64,000 bases of DNA from an uncultured Lachnospiraceae bacterium. GTDB lineage: Bacteria; Bacillota; Clostridia; Lachnospirales; Lachnospiraceae. The notes beneath the pieces are model-generated. The model worked only from the letters and a program-made list of their open reading frames with translations. It was not told where the DNA came from and did no database searches. Both the position numbers and the translations under genes were made by a program. Positions 53,801 through 62,752 of the stretch are shown piece after piece; position 1 is the first letter of the stretch; every line of letters begins with the position of its first letter. The stretch covers positions 1-64,000 of the forward strand of contig CADABQ010000002.1 in the NCBI GenBank assembly GCA_902786205.1, written 5' to 3'.

Positions 53801-54599
53801 ATTTACTTATAATAAGGTTGGAGAAGTAGTAACACCTACTCCGGTAGAAAAAACACCAGATCCAACGGAGGTACCAACAGCAACACCAACAGAGGTACCA
53901 GCAACAGCAACACCGACAGTAGTACCAACAACGGAAGCACCAGCAACCGAAGTACCGGCAACGGAAGTACCAGTAACGGCAACACCGACGGTGGTACCAA
54001 CAACAGAAGCACCAGCAACGGCAACACCAACTGCAATTCCAACAGAAACACCAAAGGCATTTGAAACTAAGGTTTCTACAAATCCAGTTACAAAGCAGAT
54101 TGCTGGATATTATGTAAACATTACTGGACAGGCAGCAAATGGTTCTGGAAATTATCAGTATCGCTTCTTAGTAGAAGATGAATATGGTAACTTTGTATAT
54201 GTTAGAGCTTATAATACATCTGCAGTTTGTACATGGAAGACAAGAAATTCAGGTAAATATGTAATAACTGTTTATGCAAAGGATATGCAGAGTGGAAAGA
54301 TTACAACGGCATCTAAGTCACTTACAGTTACACCAGCATTATCTGTTAAGAAATTAAATGTAAAACGCTTAAAGAAATTGCAATATCAGTTAGAATCATT
54401 AGCTGCTGGTGGTGCAGAATCTTATAAATATCAGTTCTCTTATGTATATAAAGGAAAAACAAAGATCATTAAAAAGTATTCAAGCAAGAGAATATGCAAG
54501 AATGCATTCAGGAAAGCTGGTAAATACAAGATTATTGTTTCTATTAAAGACAAAAAAGGCAAAGTAGTTAAGAAGACAAAAACAGTTAGAGTAAAATAA
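50874..54599 (+). CDS. Secreted modular alpha-amylase (GH13) with CBM26-like, MucBP-like and C-terminal modules
   Basis: The enzyme should cut alpha-1,4 links in starch outside the cell. A signal peptide (residues 1-36) leads to a GH13 barrel (~92-620) with nucleophile D423 (GFRCDTAKH), acid/base E468 (TGEVYD) and D533 (SSHDKG). After the barrel come a beta domain, a ~90-residue Ig-like module (to ~795), a CBM26-like starch-binding module (~800-895; YVYGTDTNGK and WPGTTMELDS), a MucBP-like repeat (~912-985), a Thr/Pro/Ala linker (~986-1061) and two basic beta modules to 1241. There is no LPxTG sorting signal, so the basic end may hold it to the wall. AAGGAGG precedes the ATG. The neighbour upstream carries the same final modules. 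Confidence 0.9.
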   Translation: MVNEKLKKALAVAMAATLVATSFPAASYTKVLEAHAKTTKTSVTSTSVGDTDVSKDDDGVYKVTMDDTGYITADGAEYDPDGDFKGNENTPFSWDNASVYFVITDRFKNGDKSNDHSYGRSGTSDTVPASYKSTFQSVAGSYAATGEKDNASYESRVGTFHGGDLKGLTEYIDNGYFDALGTNAIWITAPYEQVHGGVFAGGFKHYAYHGYYALDYTEVDANMGTEEDLHKFIDTAHEHGIRVIFDVVMNHSGYPDSYTIAEYYGADSKLLTSKWQKSYFDVNESQYQWWMDYDKESQDKSNFGAINYTSEWNNSWYTTAWERMVAGRYSDGYTGTESGDEVTYCSAGLPDFKTEDSSGKPLPDILNKKWAKEDQLAKKKEETNKMLKACGYGEIGSASVKQYLVAWLANWVREYGVDGFRCDTAKHVTIDCWEDLNTQCNKALKVWRSNNSDKACSKWTDNFWMTGEVYDQGLSMTYQGTDFSKAFDSLINFKFQGVAGQKGSALDSTYSSYASYCNKGTKENALSYVSSHDKGIGARGASVGTALLLCPGGVQTYYGDETSRQAGGGSGDQPSRSQMTWNDTACLANWQKVGRFRRNHIAVGAGKHKKLADSPYTFSRTYKGKATVGAEAKSDYEDKVVVSLPTTSGTFDVPVGDVFADKTTVVDEYSGEQYTVKDGKVTGVTCDNNGVILLAEPTEDPTPKAKVTASVGDKSAYTEDKFTTTIKTENVTDATYQINDCTPVSFKDSADITIGEDTAYEETTTVKVTGKSSVDSSEVSKTFTYKRSKEPTVGQASEGLYVRVKKSDFDKEPQIYVYGTDTNGKAKEYTSAWPGTTMELDSTGEYYVYNNAEITSKVNVIVHSYIASATDKPSWRSTPDMKDPDPVEGSVELEKGATDGTFKKITLATGEKATVTVKYVDSQDKELKTITRVGAVDADYTVYAPKTLSTVSGYELAEGQDTSKTGKFTAEEQTVTFTYNKVGEVVTPTPVEKTPDPTEVPTATPTEVPATATPTVVPTTEAPATEVPATEVPVTATPTVVPTTEAPATATPTAIPTETPKAFETKVSTNPVTKQIAGYYVNITGQAANGSGNYQYRFLVEDEYGNFVYVRAYNTSAVCTWKTRNSGKYVITVYAKDMQSGKITTASKSLTVTPALSVKKLNVKRLKKLQYQLESLAAGGAESYKYQFSYVYKGKTKIIKKYSSKRICKNAFRKAGKYKIIVSIKDKKGKVVKKTKTVRVK
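53862..54050 (+). repeat. Imperfect tandem repeats encoding a Thr/Pro/Ala linker
   Basis: Units such as accaacaacggaagcacc recur (for example at ~53923 and ~53995) and encode PTTEAPAT and EVPAT repeats. The segment joins the MucBP-like and terminal modules of the amylase and is likely to vary in length between strains. Confidence 0.75.
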
Positions 54600-54610
54600 A
54601 ATACTAAAGT

Positions 54611-54650
54611 AAAAAAGTAGTTTCGCTTATTTAAGTGAAACTACTTTTTT
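54611..54650. terminator. Rho-independent terminator after the amylase gene
   Basis: AAAAAAGTAGTTTC (54611-54624) pairs with GAAACTACTTTTTT (54637-54650); inner CTT/AAG pairing extends the stem. Confidence 0.85.
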
Positions 54651-54967
54651 AGATAAGTGAATTTCTAGATGTAAGAAAAATTAATGAGATGGTACAATTG
54701 CAGATGCATAAGGGAAACTTCTGTATCATTACAAGGTGACATATGTTTTATAATGGGGAATAGAATAGAAATAAAATGGGTGCCGAAAATAGTTACAAAA
54801 AAACGTATAGCATTGTCTAAATGTTACAAAAAATAATGGAAAAAAAATAAAAATATGGTATAATAGTATATATAGATAGATGGGGTGTCAATTAGTATCA
54901 GGCAGTAGGGGAGAGTAAGGATATGTTATGATGAAATGTTTTGACACATAGAATAGGAGGGATTGTT

Positions 54968-55573
54968 ATGAATAAGGTAATAACAATAAGCAGACAATAT
55001 GGAAGTGGTGGAAGGGAAATCGGAAAAAAATTGGCAGAGCATTATGGAATCCCGTTTTACGACAATGAGATTATATCCAATGCCGCTAAGGAAAGTGGAT
55101 TTGCAGAAGCAGCATTTGAGCGGGCAGAGCAAAAGGCAACGAATAGTTTTTTATATACGATAGCTATGGGGATGAGCGCATATGGAAATATGGACATGGG
55201 ATTTAATACGATGTCTGTGGATGATCAATTATATTTGGCGGAAACCAAAGTGACCAGACGTTTTGCGGCACAGGGACCTTGTGTGATCGTAGGTAGATGT
55301 GCAGATTATGTATTGCGAGAACAAACAAATGTAGTAAATATTTTTGTTACGGCAGATATTACGTCCAGAATTGAACGTGCAATTGAGGAATATGGATTAC
55401 CTCGACCAAAAGCAGAGGAAAATATTATTAAGTTTGACAAACGTAGAAATAATTATTACAATTTCCATACAGGACAAAAGTGGGGGGATATAAAAAATTA
55501 TCATATGGTAATCCGTAGTGATTTTGGTGGTATTGATCATGCCGTAGAAACATTGATCGCATTTTTAAGTTAA
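54968..55573 (+). CDS. Cytidylate-kinase-like protein
   Basis: The start ITISRQYGSGGREIGKKLAE is the P-loop form of the cytidylate-kinase-like family (AAA/P-loop NMP kinases), followed by PFYDNEIISNAA, CVIVGRCADYVLR and VFVTADITSRIER. The protein has 201 residues. In this family the natural substrate is often unclear; it is distinct from housekeeping Cmk. ATG 54968 has AGGAGGG 7 bases upstream; the longer frame begins before that site. It stands alone between two terminators. Confidence 0.82.
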   Translation: MNKVITISRQYGSGGREIGKKLAEHYGIPFYDNEIISNAAKESGFAEAAFERAEQKATNSFLYTIAMGMSAYGNMDMGFNTMSVDDQLYLAETKVTRRFAAQGPCVIVGRCADYVLREQTNVVNIFVTADITSRIERAIEEYGLPRPKAEENIIKFDKRRNNYYNFHTGQKWGDIKNYHMVIRSDFGGIDHAVETLIAFLS

Positions 55574-55661
55574 TGTTTATGGAAAAAGATGCTCAGAACT
55601 GTTATCGCATTTTTCTTTTGGCTTATATACATTAGTTGAAAAAAAATAAAATTTGTTATAT

Positions 55662-55700
55662 AGTAGTAGATAGTGTGTTTACACTATCTACTACTTTTTT
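55662..55700. terminator. Rho-independent terminator before gltX
   Basis: AGTAGTAGATAGTGT (55662-55676) and ACACTATCTACTACT (55681-55695) form a perfect 15-base-pair stem with a GTTT loop and a T-run. It ends the kinase-like transcript. Confidence 0.9.
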
Positions 55701-55816
55701 GCTTGGTCGAAAACCGTGTAGAAATTTAATTATTTCGCACTATCGCAAAAGTACTAGAGTAAAAAAAGTATGATAGTGATGTGAAAGATAGTATGGATTA
55801 CAGAACGGAGGAAATT

Positions 55817-57277
55817 ATGAAAACAGTTAGAACAAGATTTGCACCAAGTCCTACAGGAAAAATGCATGTTGGAAATTTAAGAACGGCATTATACGCATAT
55901 TTAGTAGCCAAACATGAAAATGGAGATTTCATTTTAAGAATTGAAGATACAGATCAAGAGCGATTTGTAGAAGGCGCAATCGAGATTATTAACCGTACAT
56001 TGCAAGAGACGGGATTGCTTCATGATGAAGGTCCAGACAAAGACGGTGGAGTTGGTCCGTATGTACAAAGTGAAAGACAGGAACAAGGAATTTATTTACA
56101 ATATGCAAAGCAGCTTGTAGAAAAAGGTGAAGCGTATTATTGTTTTTGTACAAAGGAGAGATTGGCAGGTCTGTCAAGCAAAGTCGGAGACAATGCAGAT
56201 GGTAAAGAAATTGTGCAGTATGATAAACACTGTTTACATTTGACAAAAGAAGAAGTAGAGGAAAATCTTGCAAAAGGAATGCCATATGTAATCCGCCAAA
56301 ATAATCCAACAGAAGGAACTACTACATTCCATGATATTATTTATGGGGATATTACAGTAGACAATTCAGAATTAGATGATATGATTTTGATTAAATCAGA
56401 TGGATACCCTACTTACAATTTTGCAAATGTAGTAGATGATCATTTGATGGGGATTACACATGTTGTTCGCGGAAATGAATATTTATCCTCTTCACCAAAA
56501 TATAATCGTTTATATGAGGCATTTGGCTGGGAGATACCAGAGTATATTCATTGTCCACTTATTACAGATGAATCGCATAAAAAATTAAGCAAAAGATGTG
56601 GACATTCCTCTTTTGAGGATTTATTGGATCAGGGATTTTTACGCGAGGCTATTGTGAACTTTGTTGCTCTGTTAGGTTGGAGTCCTGAGGATGATAAGGA
56701 AATTTTCTCTTTAGAAGAATTGGTACAGGCATTTGACTACCATCGTATCAATAAGGCACCAGCTGTATTTGATATGGTAAAATTGAAATGGATGAATGGT
56801 GAATATATGAAAGCAATGGATTTTGATAAGTTCTACGAAATGGCACTTCCTTATATTCAGGATGTGATTAAAAAGGACATGGATTTCAAAAAGATTGCAC
56901 AGATGGTGAAGACAAGAATCGAAGTATTCCCAGATATTGCCGGACACATTGATTTCTTGCAGGAAATGCCAGAGTATAGTGTAGATATGTATACACATAA
57001 GAAAATGAAAACAAATCCAGAAAATTCACTTTCTTTATTAAAAGAGGTGCTTCCAATTTTAGAGGCACAAGAGGACTATTCTAATGATGCATTATTTGAA
57101 AGATTGTCTGCTTTTGGAAAAGAAAATGGATATAAGACTGGTTTTGTTATGTGGCCAATCAGAACTGCTGTTTCTGGTAAGCAAATGACTCCAGGAGGAG
57201 CTACTGAATTGATGGAATTATTAGGAAAAGAAGAAACGATAGTAAGAATAAAAGCAGCAATTGAAAAATTATCTTAA
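55817..57277 (+). CDS. gltX: Glutamyl-tRNA synthetase
   Basis: GltX charges tRNA-Glu, and in many Firmicutes also tRNA-Gln, with glutamate. The class I motifs are [20 protein letters not shown] (HIGH region) and [11 protein letters not shown] (KMSKS region). Others are [35 protein letters not shown] and, in the C-terminal part, [20 protein letters not shown]. The length of 486 residues is normal. ATG 55817 is chosen because GGAGG is 5 bases upstream and the HIGH region follows at the usual distance; a longer GTG-started frame adds 12 doubtful residues. Confidence 0.95.
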   Translation: MKTVRTRFAPSPTGKMHVGNLRTALYAYLVAKHENGDFILRIEDTDQERFVEGAIEIINRTLQETGLLHDEGPDKDGGVGPYVQSERQEQGIYLQYAKQLVEKGEAYYCFCTKERLAGLSSKVGDNADGKEIVQYDKHCLHLTKEEVEENLAKGMPYVIRQNNPTEGTTTFHDIIYGDITVDNSELDDMILIKSDGYPTYNFANVVDDHLMGITHVVRGNEYLSSSPKYNRLYEAFGWEIPEYIHCPLITDESHKKLSKRCGHSSFEDLLDQGFLREAIVNFVALLGWSPEDDKEIFSLEELVQAFDYHRINKAPAVFDMVKLKWMNGEYMKAMDFDKFYEMALPYIQDVIKKDMDFKKIAQMVKTRIEVFPDIAGHIDFLQEMPEYSVDMYTHKKMKTNPENSLSLLKEVLPILEAQEDYSNDALFERLSAFGKENGYKTGFVMWPIRTAVSGKQMTPGGATELMELLGKEETIVRIKAAIEKLS

Positions 57278-57373
57278 AAAGATGGCTATTATTCAAAAGG
57301 GATGTTAATATATCTGGTAGTTTGTAAATGTTATCCTCTGAAGAAAAACAAAAGATGTATACGCTTCTGAAAG

Positions 57374-57406
57374 AAAGGCTTTGTATAGTTGCAAAGCCTT
57401 TTTTTT
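57374..57406 (+). terminator. Rho-independent terminator between gltX and the helicase gene
   Basis: AAAGGCTTTG (57374-57383) pairs with CAAAGCCTT (57392-57400), with eight T residues. It probably ends gltX transcription. Confidence 0.85.
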
Positions 57407-57478
57407 CGTGCTATAGTTAATTATTGTAGTGTAAAAAGTAAAAAAATTAGAACGAATATGGTTTGGGATGAAAAAAGG

Positions 57479-59344
57479 ATGACAGAAAAAAGAGTGGAAC
57501 CAAAATTTAATGCTGCACAAAAGCAAGCCGTTGAACATAATAAAGGACCAATGATGGTATTAGCGGGACCGGGAGCAGGAAAGACACTTGTGATTACTTA
57601 TCGGACAAAAACGCTGATTGAAAAATATGGGGTAGAACCAGGAAAGATCTTGGTTATTACATTTACAAAAGCAGCAGCCGAAGAAATGAAAGTTCGTTTT
57701 CAAAAAATCATGGATGGAAAGTATATGCCAGTTCGATTTGGAACGTTTCATGCTGTATTTTTTTCAATATTAAAACATGCGTATCATTATACTGCTGCCA
57801 ACATTATTCGTGAAAGTGAAAAAAAGAGAATATTGCAGGAAATTGTGGCAAATTTGGAGTTGGAGATAGAAGATATAAATGAATTTGCACAGGATATGGA
57901 GAATGAAATCAGCTTGGTTAAGGGGGAAATGCTTTCTTTAGAGCATTACTTTCCAATAAATTGCGCGAAAGATGTATTTCAAAAAATATATGTGGGATAT
58001 AATAAGGAATTGCAAAAAAGAAGACGGATAGATTTTGATGATATGTTGGTATATTGCTATGAATTATTAACACAGCGTCCGGATATATTAAAAATGTGGC
58101 AGAGGCAATTCCAATATATATTGATTGATGAATTTCAAGATATCAATAAAGTACAGTATGATATTATTCAGTTGCTAGCGAAGCCGGAAAATAATCTGTT
58201 TATCGTTGGTGATGATGATCAGTCAATTTACCAGTTTCGAGGAGCAAAACCAGAAATTATGCTTCAGTTTGAACAAGTATATCCAGATGCAAAAAGAGTG
58301 TTGCTGGATGTGAATTATCGCTCCACTGGTTGCATTGTACAGACTGCTTCTATGGTGATTGCACAAAATAAGAAAAGATTTCCTAAAAATATAAGAACAG
58401 AGAATGAACGTGGGAGAGAAGTTGCAATACGTGAGTTCGAAGATTTAAAACAACAGAACGAGAAAATAATTGAAAAAGTACGAGAATATCAAAAACAAGG
58501 AAAAGCATTATCGCAAATAGCAGTGTTGTTCCGAACAAATACACAACCAAGAGCTTTGATTGGAAAATTTATGGAATATAATATTCCTTTTTCGGTGAAA
58601 GAAAAAATTCCTAATATTTATGAACATTGGATTGCTAAAGATATGATTGCATATATAAAATTGGCACAGGGAAAAAGAGAAAGAAGTCTGTTTTTGCAGG
58701 TTGCTAATCGTCCAAAACGATATTTGAGTCGCCAGATTTTTGATACACAGGAAGTATCCTTTGATAGGCTACATACTTTTTTTGCGGATAAAAGGTGGAT
58801 GCAGGAGAGATTAGATCAGTTTGAAGAAGACTTGTTTGCAATGGAGAGGATGACACCCTACGCAGCCATTAATTTTATTCGTAAAGGAATAGGATATGAT
58901 AATTTTTTGGATGAATATGCGCAATATCGTCATATAAAAGTTGAAGAATTATATGAAATCGCAAATGAGTTACAAGATCTTGCGAAACCATTTAAAACGT
59001 ATGTAGAATGGTTTGCGCATATGGAACAATATGCCTTGGAATTGGAGAAACAAGTGAAGAAAAAACAGGATACACAGGAGGATGCAGTTGCCTTTGTAAC
59101 AATGCATGGCTCTAAGGGGTTGGAATATGATACTGTGTTTATTGTAGATGTAAATGAAGGGATTATACCGCATCAAAAGGCTGTTTTGGAAGAAGATATT
59201 GAAGAAGAACGACGTATGTTTTATGTGGCAATGACCAGGGCAAAAAAGAAATTATATATTTATTTTGCTAAGGAACGTTTTAGTAAAGAATTAACTATGT
59301 CAAGATTTGTGTCAGAATTGTTAGGGGATAGTAATATAGAATAA
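57479..59344 (+). CDS. UvrD/PcrA-family DNA helicase
   Basis: A complete SF1A helicase of 621 residues: FNAAQKQAVEH (Q motif), LAGPGAGKTLVIT (Walker A), TFTKAAAEEMK (Ia), DFDDMLVYCYELL, ILIDEFQDINKVQ (II), VGDDDQSIYQFRGA (III), LDVNYRS (IV), VTMHGSKGLEYDTVFI (V) and RRMFYVAMTRAKKKLY (VI). These are as in PcrA/UvrD, but it is ~100 residues shorter than housekeeping PcrA. It may be a second, accessory helicase for repair. ATG 57479 is preferred, with a weak GGGATGA upstream; 57458 is an alternative. The frame extends upstream into a terminator, so the longest start is not real. Confidence 0.9.
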   Translation: MTEKRVEPKFNAAQKQAVEHNKGPMMVLAGPGAGKTLVITYRTKTLIEKYGVEPGKILVITFTKAAAEEMKVRFQKIMDGKYMPVRFGTFHAVFFSILKHAYHYTAANIIRESEKKRILQEIVANLELEIEDINEFAQDMENEISLVKGEMLSLEHYFPINCAKDVFQKIYVGYNKELQKRRRIDFDDMLVYCYELLTQRPDILKMWQRQFQYILIDEFQDINKVQYDIIQLLAKPENNLFIVGDDDQSIYQFRGAKPEIMLQFEQVYPDAKRVLLDVNYRSTGCIVQTASMVIAQNKKRFPKNIRTENERGREVAIREFEDLKQQNEKIIEKVREYQKQGKALSQIAVLFRTNTQPRALIGKFMEYNIPFSVKEKIPNIYEHWIAKDMIAYIKLAQGKRERSLFLQVANRPKRYLSRQIFDTQEVSFDRLHTFFADKRWMQERLDQFEEDLFAMERMTPYAAINFIRKGIGYDNFLDEYAQYRHIKVEELYEIANELQDLAKPFKTYVEWFAHMEQYALELEKQVKKKQDTQEDAVAFVTMHGSKGLEYDTVFIVDVNEGIIPHQKAVLEEDIEEERRMFYVAMTRAKKKLYIYFAKERFSKELTMSRFVSELLGDSNIE

Positions 59345-59350
59345 AAAAAG

Positions 59351-59385
59351 CACAGAAGTCCTAAATTGGGACTCTGTGTTTTTTT
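59351..59385. terminator. Terminator between helicase and DUF1292 genes
   Basis: CACAGAAGTCC (59351-59361) and GGGACTCTGTG (59368-59378) pair with one mismatch, flanked by A-run and T-run, so it can serve both converging genes. Confidence 0.85.
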
Positions 59386-59389
59386 AGAT

Positions 59390-59728
59390 TTATTCTTCTT
59401 CTGCTTCTTCCTCTAATAAACTTTCAAAAGCTACTTGTACAATCTGAAGCTCATCCTCGTCTTCGATTGTTTCTAGGCTGATTTCATCATCTTCTAATTC
59501 TGTATAGCGATACAATAAAATTTCACTTTCAATTTCATCGTTTTCATCTATTTCTTCTTCAATGCCTTCTGGAACAGAAAGAAGTGCAACGTATTCTTGT
59601 TCTCCAAGTTCTTCAATTGTAAATATGTCAATCACAATACATTCTTCTTCTGTGCCATCTTCATATGTTAAAGTAACAGTCATTGCTTCCTCTTCCTCAT
59701 TCGTAATATTATTCATTTTTTCACTCAT
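59390..59728 (-). CDS. DUF1292 family acidic protein
   Basis: A small (112-residue), very acidic protein with the DUF1292 pattern T-V-T-L-T-Y-E-D-G-T-E-E-E-C-x-V, then EYVALLSV and EILLYRY. This family is widespread in Firmicutes, usually near yrzL or ruvX-like genes; those are not seen here. AAGGCGAGG lies before the ATG. Its function is not known to me. Confidence 0.85.
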   Translation of the reverse strand: MSEKMNNITNEEEEAMTVTLTYEDGTEEECIVIDIFTIEELGEQEYVALLSVPEGIEEEIDENDEIESEILLYRYTELEDDEISLETIEDEDELQIVQVAFESLLEEEAEEE

Positions 59729-59928
59729 GCTATTTCCTCGCCTTCCTTAAATATTAAAATTGTTTATAACCGTGTGAATTGTAAAGTAATTAGTATTTTT
59801 ACAATCCTATATGAATATAAAATATCCTTATATAATAAAAATGTAACAGAAAAGACAGAAAAATGCAAGCAAAAGTACTAAAAAAATGGGTAAAAATTTA
59901 ATATGTTTATTAAAAAGTGATAATGCAT

Positions 59929-60960
59929 TTAATACATTCCTTGAATTTCGTTGCTTCGGTAATTTACGGTACTAGATGGTGTGTAATTGCTGGTTTGAAA
60001 TAATTTTTCGTGCCATTTGCTTACATTTTCCGATAAGGTTTTAGCAGTGACTACATCTGCACCATTAATTCTAGGGGTTTCTTTTTCAAATGGAAAACCG
60101 TAATTATCTGTAATTTTGTAGGAAAGCAATCCAGTAGAAAATTTAAGTATAGCTTTCGTATCAAGACTTGTGTAGACTTGTGGTAGGATTTCATCGATTA
60201 CATGATATAAAGTAATTGGATTAGATGACTTTGCCTTTTTGATCAACTGCTCCAAAACGGTTCGTTGTCTTTCTGCTCTTTTGAAGTCACCACCTGCAGT
60301 ATAACGTACACGACAATATCCAGTAGCCTGCACCCCACTTAAAGTCTGTAAGCCCGGAGATGCAATCTTTTTTACGGTAGTACCGTTTATCCTTGCAACA
60401 TCCTTTGCATAAGCATTTACGTACTTTAATTCATCTTTGGTAATATTAATCTCTACACCACCTAACGCATCAATTACATTGCTCAATGCACTAAAGTTGA
60501 TTGTAATAAAATCCTTTGCATTTAAATCAAAATTTTTATTTATTGTACTTAATGCTAATTCTGGACCACCATAAGCATAGGCATGGTTAACTTTTGTATA
60601 GCCATGATTTGCAATATAAACAAATGTATCACGATAAATAGAGGACAATTGTACCTCTTTTGTTTTATTATTGATACTGGCAAGAATAATACTGTCGGTT
60701 CGTGTTTTATTTGTTAATTCATTTGCTCTGGAATCCACTCCGAATAAAATAATATTGGTATAGTTTCCTATATTGGGATCGTTATACTTGTTTTCTTCAA
60801 TTGTACTTTTATCCATTGAATAGGTTTGAATCTGACTGATTTTATATACAACGAAACCTGATGGTATTAGGATTAAAAGTAAGAGTAATTCAATTGCATA
60901 AATCCAATATCGTTTCTTATTTTTTACTGTCTTTGGTCGCTTTTTTTTCGTTGTACTCAT
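59929..60960 (-). CDS. LytR-CpsA-Psr (LCP) family ligase
   Basis: LCP enzymes attach undecaprenyl-linked wall polymers to peptidoglycan. After a basic N-terminus and one membrane helix (IELLLLLILIPSGFVVYKIS), the LCP domain shows NIILFGVDSRA, TRTDSIILASINNKT, SIYRDTFVYI, KVNHAYAYGG and YCRVRYTAGGDFKRAERQR with the conserved Arg/Asp set. It has 343 residues. AAAGGAGG precedes the ATG. It follows a polyprenyl glycosylphosphotransferase gene by 14 bases on the same strand, so initiation and attachment of a polymer are probably linked in one operon. Confidence 0.92.
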   Translation of the reverse strand: MSTTKKKRPKTVKNKKRYWIYAIELLLLLILIPSGFVVYKISQIQTYSMDKSTIEENKYNDPNIGNYTNIILFGVDSRANELTNKTRTDSIILASINNKTKEVQLSSIYRDTFVYIANHGYTKVNHAYAYGGPELALSTINKNFDLNAKDFITINFSALSNVIDALGGVEINITKDELKYVNAYAKDVARINGTTVKKIASPGLQTLSGVQATGYCRVRYTAGGDFKRAERQRTVLEQLIKKAKSSNPITLYHVIDEILPQVYTSLDTKAILKFSTGLLSYKITDNYGFPFEKETPRINGADVVTAKTLSENVSKWHEKLFQTSNYTPSSTVNYRSNEIQGMY

Positions 60961-60974
60961 GGTATTCCTCCTTT

Positions 60975-62408
60975 TTAATATGCATTTTTGTTAATGAAGC
61001 CTTTGATAAAGGTTAAAATTAAGATTTTAAAATCTAATCCTAGAGTCCAGTTTTCAATGTAATATAAATCACAGTCGATGCGTCGTTTGATGGAAGTATC
61101 GCCGCGGTAACCATTTACTTGTGCCCAACCGGTCAAACCAGGACGAACCTGATGTTTGATCATATATCGAGGAATGGTTTCTTTAAATTGTTCTACAAAA
61201 TAAGGACGTTCCGGCCGTGGGCCGATTAAGCTCATTTCTCCTTTTAAAACATTAAATAATTGTGGTAGTTCGTCAATACTTGTTTTTCTTATGAAACGAC
61301 CAATAGGAGTAACACGTGGGTCATCCTTAACGGTCCATGCTTTTTTCTCGGCGGCTTCTGTTTGTTCACACATGGAACGAAATTTATACATTTTAAATTT
61401 TTTGTTATGCAGTCCCACACGCTCCTGGCAGAAAATTAAAGGACCTGGAGAGGTTACTTTAATAATGATAGAAACGATGATCATTGGAATGGAAAAGAGC
61501 AATAATGCAAAGGTTGCTCCAAATATATCAATAATTCGTTTCGTGACTTTGTTTACCAAATTACTTAGAGGAACTTTTCTAATGTTAATAACAGCAAGTC
61601 CATTTACATCCTCGATATATGGTTTAGTTGGAATGATACGGTTATAATCTGGCAAAAATTTAGTGTGTACACCAGACTTTTCACAACAGTTTACAATGTA
61701 TTCTAGATTTTGATAATCGTGTAAGCCTAATGTGATCGCAATTTCATCTAGAGTTTCGTATTTAGATAATAGTGTAGTTAATTCCTTTGTTGTTCCAATG
61801 ACTGGAATGTTTCGGTACTTATAACCAATGTCTTTATGATCATCAATAATGCCGTGAACGTGATAGCCCCACGAACGATTGGCGAGTAGTTCATCAATAT
61901 ATCTTTCACATATATCACTATAACCAACTAAAAGAATGTGTTTTAGATTCATGCCATTTTTTCGGAAGTATTTTAATATTATACGAAGTGTAATCCGGAA
62001 GAATACAGATAGCATAATATTTAAAATAAAGAAATATAATGTAAACCATCTGGAATATTGCACGGAAATCTTTTTAAAATAAAGTACGGCAATAAAATAA
62101 AGAATGGCAAAACAGTTGGATTTAATAATGCTCCAGCATTCATAACGCTTGCTGGAAACTCTCCTTGGAGAATAGAGATTGCATGCGTTATAAATTAGTA
62201 AATATCCAGGGACAATAAACCATAAGGCAGGTGCATACCCTTCAAATGGAAAAAAATATCCAAATTTTGGTACTAAAAAGCCCATTTGAATCAACGGACT
62301 ATATTTGCTAAATTTAAGAAAATAGGATAATGAAAATGCTAAAATAATTAGTAAAGCATCCAATATTATAAGAAAACGGTTTAAAAGTTTCTGATTATCT
62401 TTTATCAT
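60975..62408 (-). CDS. Polyprenyl-phosphate glycosylphosphotransferase (WbaP/EpsL type)
   Basis: This enzyme puts the first sugar-phosphate on undecaprenyl phosphate to begin an exopolysaccharide or capsule. Four N-terminal membrane helices, a CoA-binding-like nucleotide fold (HILLVGYSDICERYIDELLA) and a fifth hydrophobic segment lead to the catalytic part with KMYKFRSM, DPRVTPIGRFIRKTSIDELP and LIGPRPERP. The length of 477 residues is the long form. GGAAGGAG precedes the ATG. It is the promoter-proximal gene of a pair with the LCP gene. No glycosyltransferase cluster is in the window. Confidence 0.92.
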   Translation of the reverse strand: MIKDNQKLLNRFLIILDALLIILAFSLSYFLKFSKYSPLIQMGFLVPKFGYFFPFEGYAPALWFIVPGYLLIYNACNLYSPRRVSSKRYECWSIIKSNCFAILYFIAVLYFKKISVQYSRWFTLYFFILNIMLSVFFRITLRIILKYFRKNGMNLKHILLVGYSDICERYIDELLANRSWGYHVHGIIDDHKDIGYKYRNIPVIGTTKELTTLLSKYETLDEIAITLGLHDYQNLEYIVNCCEKSGVHTKFLPDYNRIIPTKPYIEDVNGLAVINIRKVPLSNLVNKVTKRIIDIFGATFALLLFSIPMIIVSIIIKVTSPGPLIFCQERVGLHNKKFKMYKFRSMCEQTEAAEKKAWTVKDDPRVTPIGRFIRKTSIDELPQLFNVLKGEMSLIGPRPERPYFVEQFKETIPRYMIKHQVRPGLTGWAQVNGYRGDTSIKRRIDCDLYYIENWTLGLDFKILILTFIKGFINKNAY

Positions 62409-62752
62409 TGGTTTCTCCTTCCTAAAGTTGTTCTATTGCCAGGTATCATAGTCAATTCTTTTTTTTGGTCCCTGGCATCCTATACAAATAGAAAACAAAA
62501 ATATATATTCGAAACGAAACATTTCCATATAATAATACAGTATTGCCAATTTTTGTGCAAGTTAAAATGAAAAAAAACGGAACACTTCAGCGAGATGCAA
62601 GCATGTGGTTTGTATTTGCGATAACAAAAGAAACGCATTCTTTTCACAAACTCAACACAAATTGCTGTTATACTTGCAAATGTAATAAGAAATACAAAAG
62701 AGTTGAGATTGAAAAATGAAATAGGGAACGGATAGAGGAAAGGAGAATTTTT
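62409..62752. other. Divergent intergenic region before the protease gene
   Basis: No gene is seen in 344 bases. A TATACT at about 62669 may be the -10 box of the protease gene, with a poor -35 box. Confidence 0.4.

Noticed and set aside
53862..54050. CRISPR-like regular repeats
   Set aside because: The units are short, imperfect and in frame with a Thr/Pro linker; there are no spacers and no cas genes.
53836..54060. Minus-strand Leu/Pro/Val-rich frame of 74 codons
   Set aside because: It is the antisense of the Thr/Pro linker repeats and arises from the repeat unit.
57389..57478. Extended N-terminus of the UvrD/PcrA-like helicase
   Set aside because: The added codons lie in the gltX terminator and are not conserved-looking.
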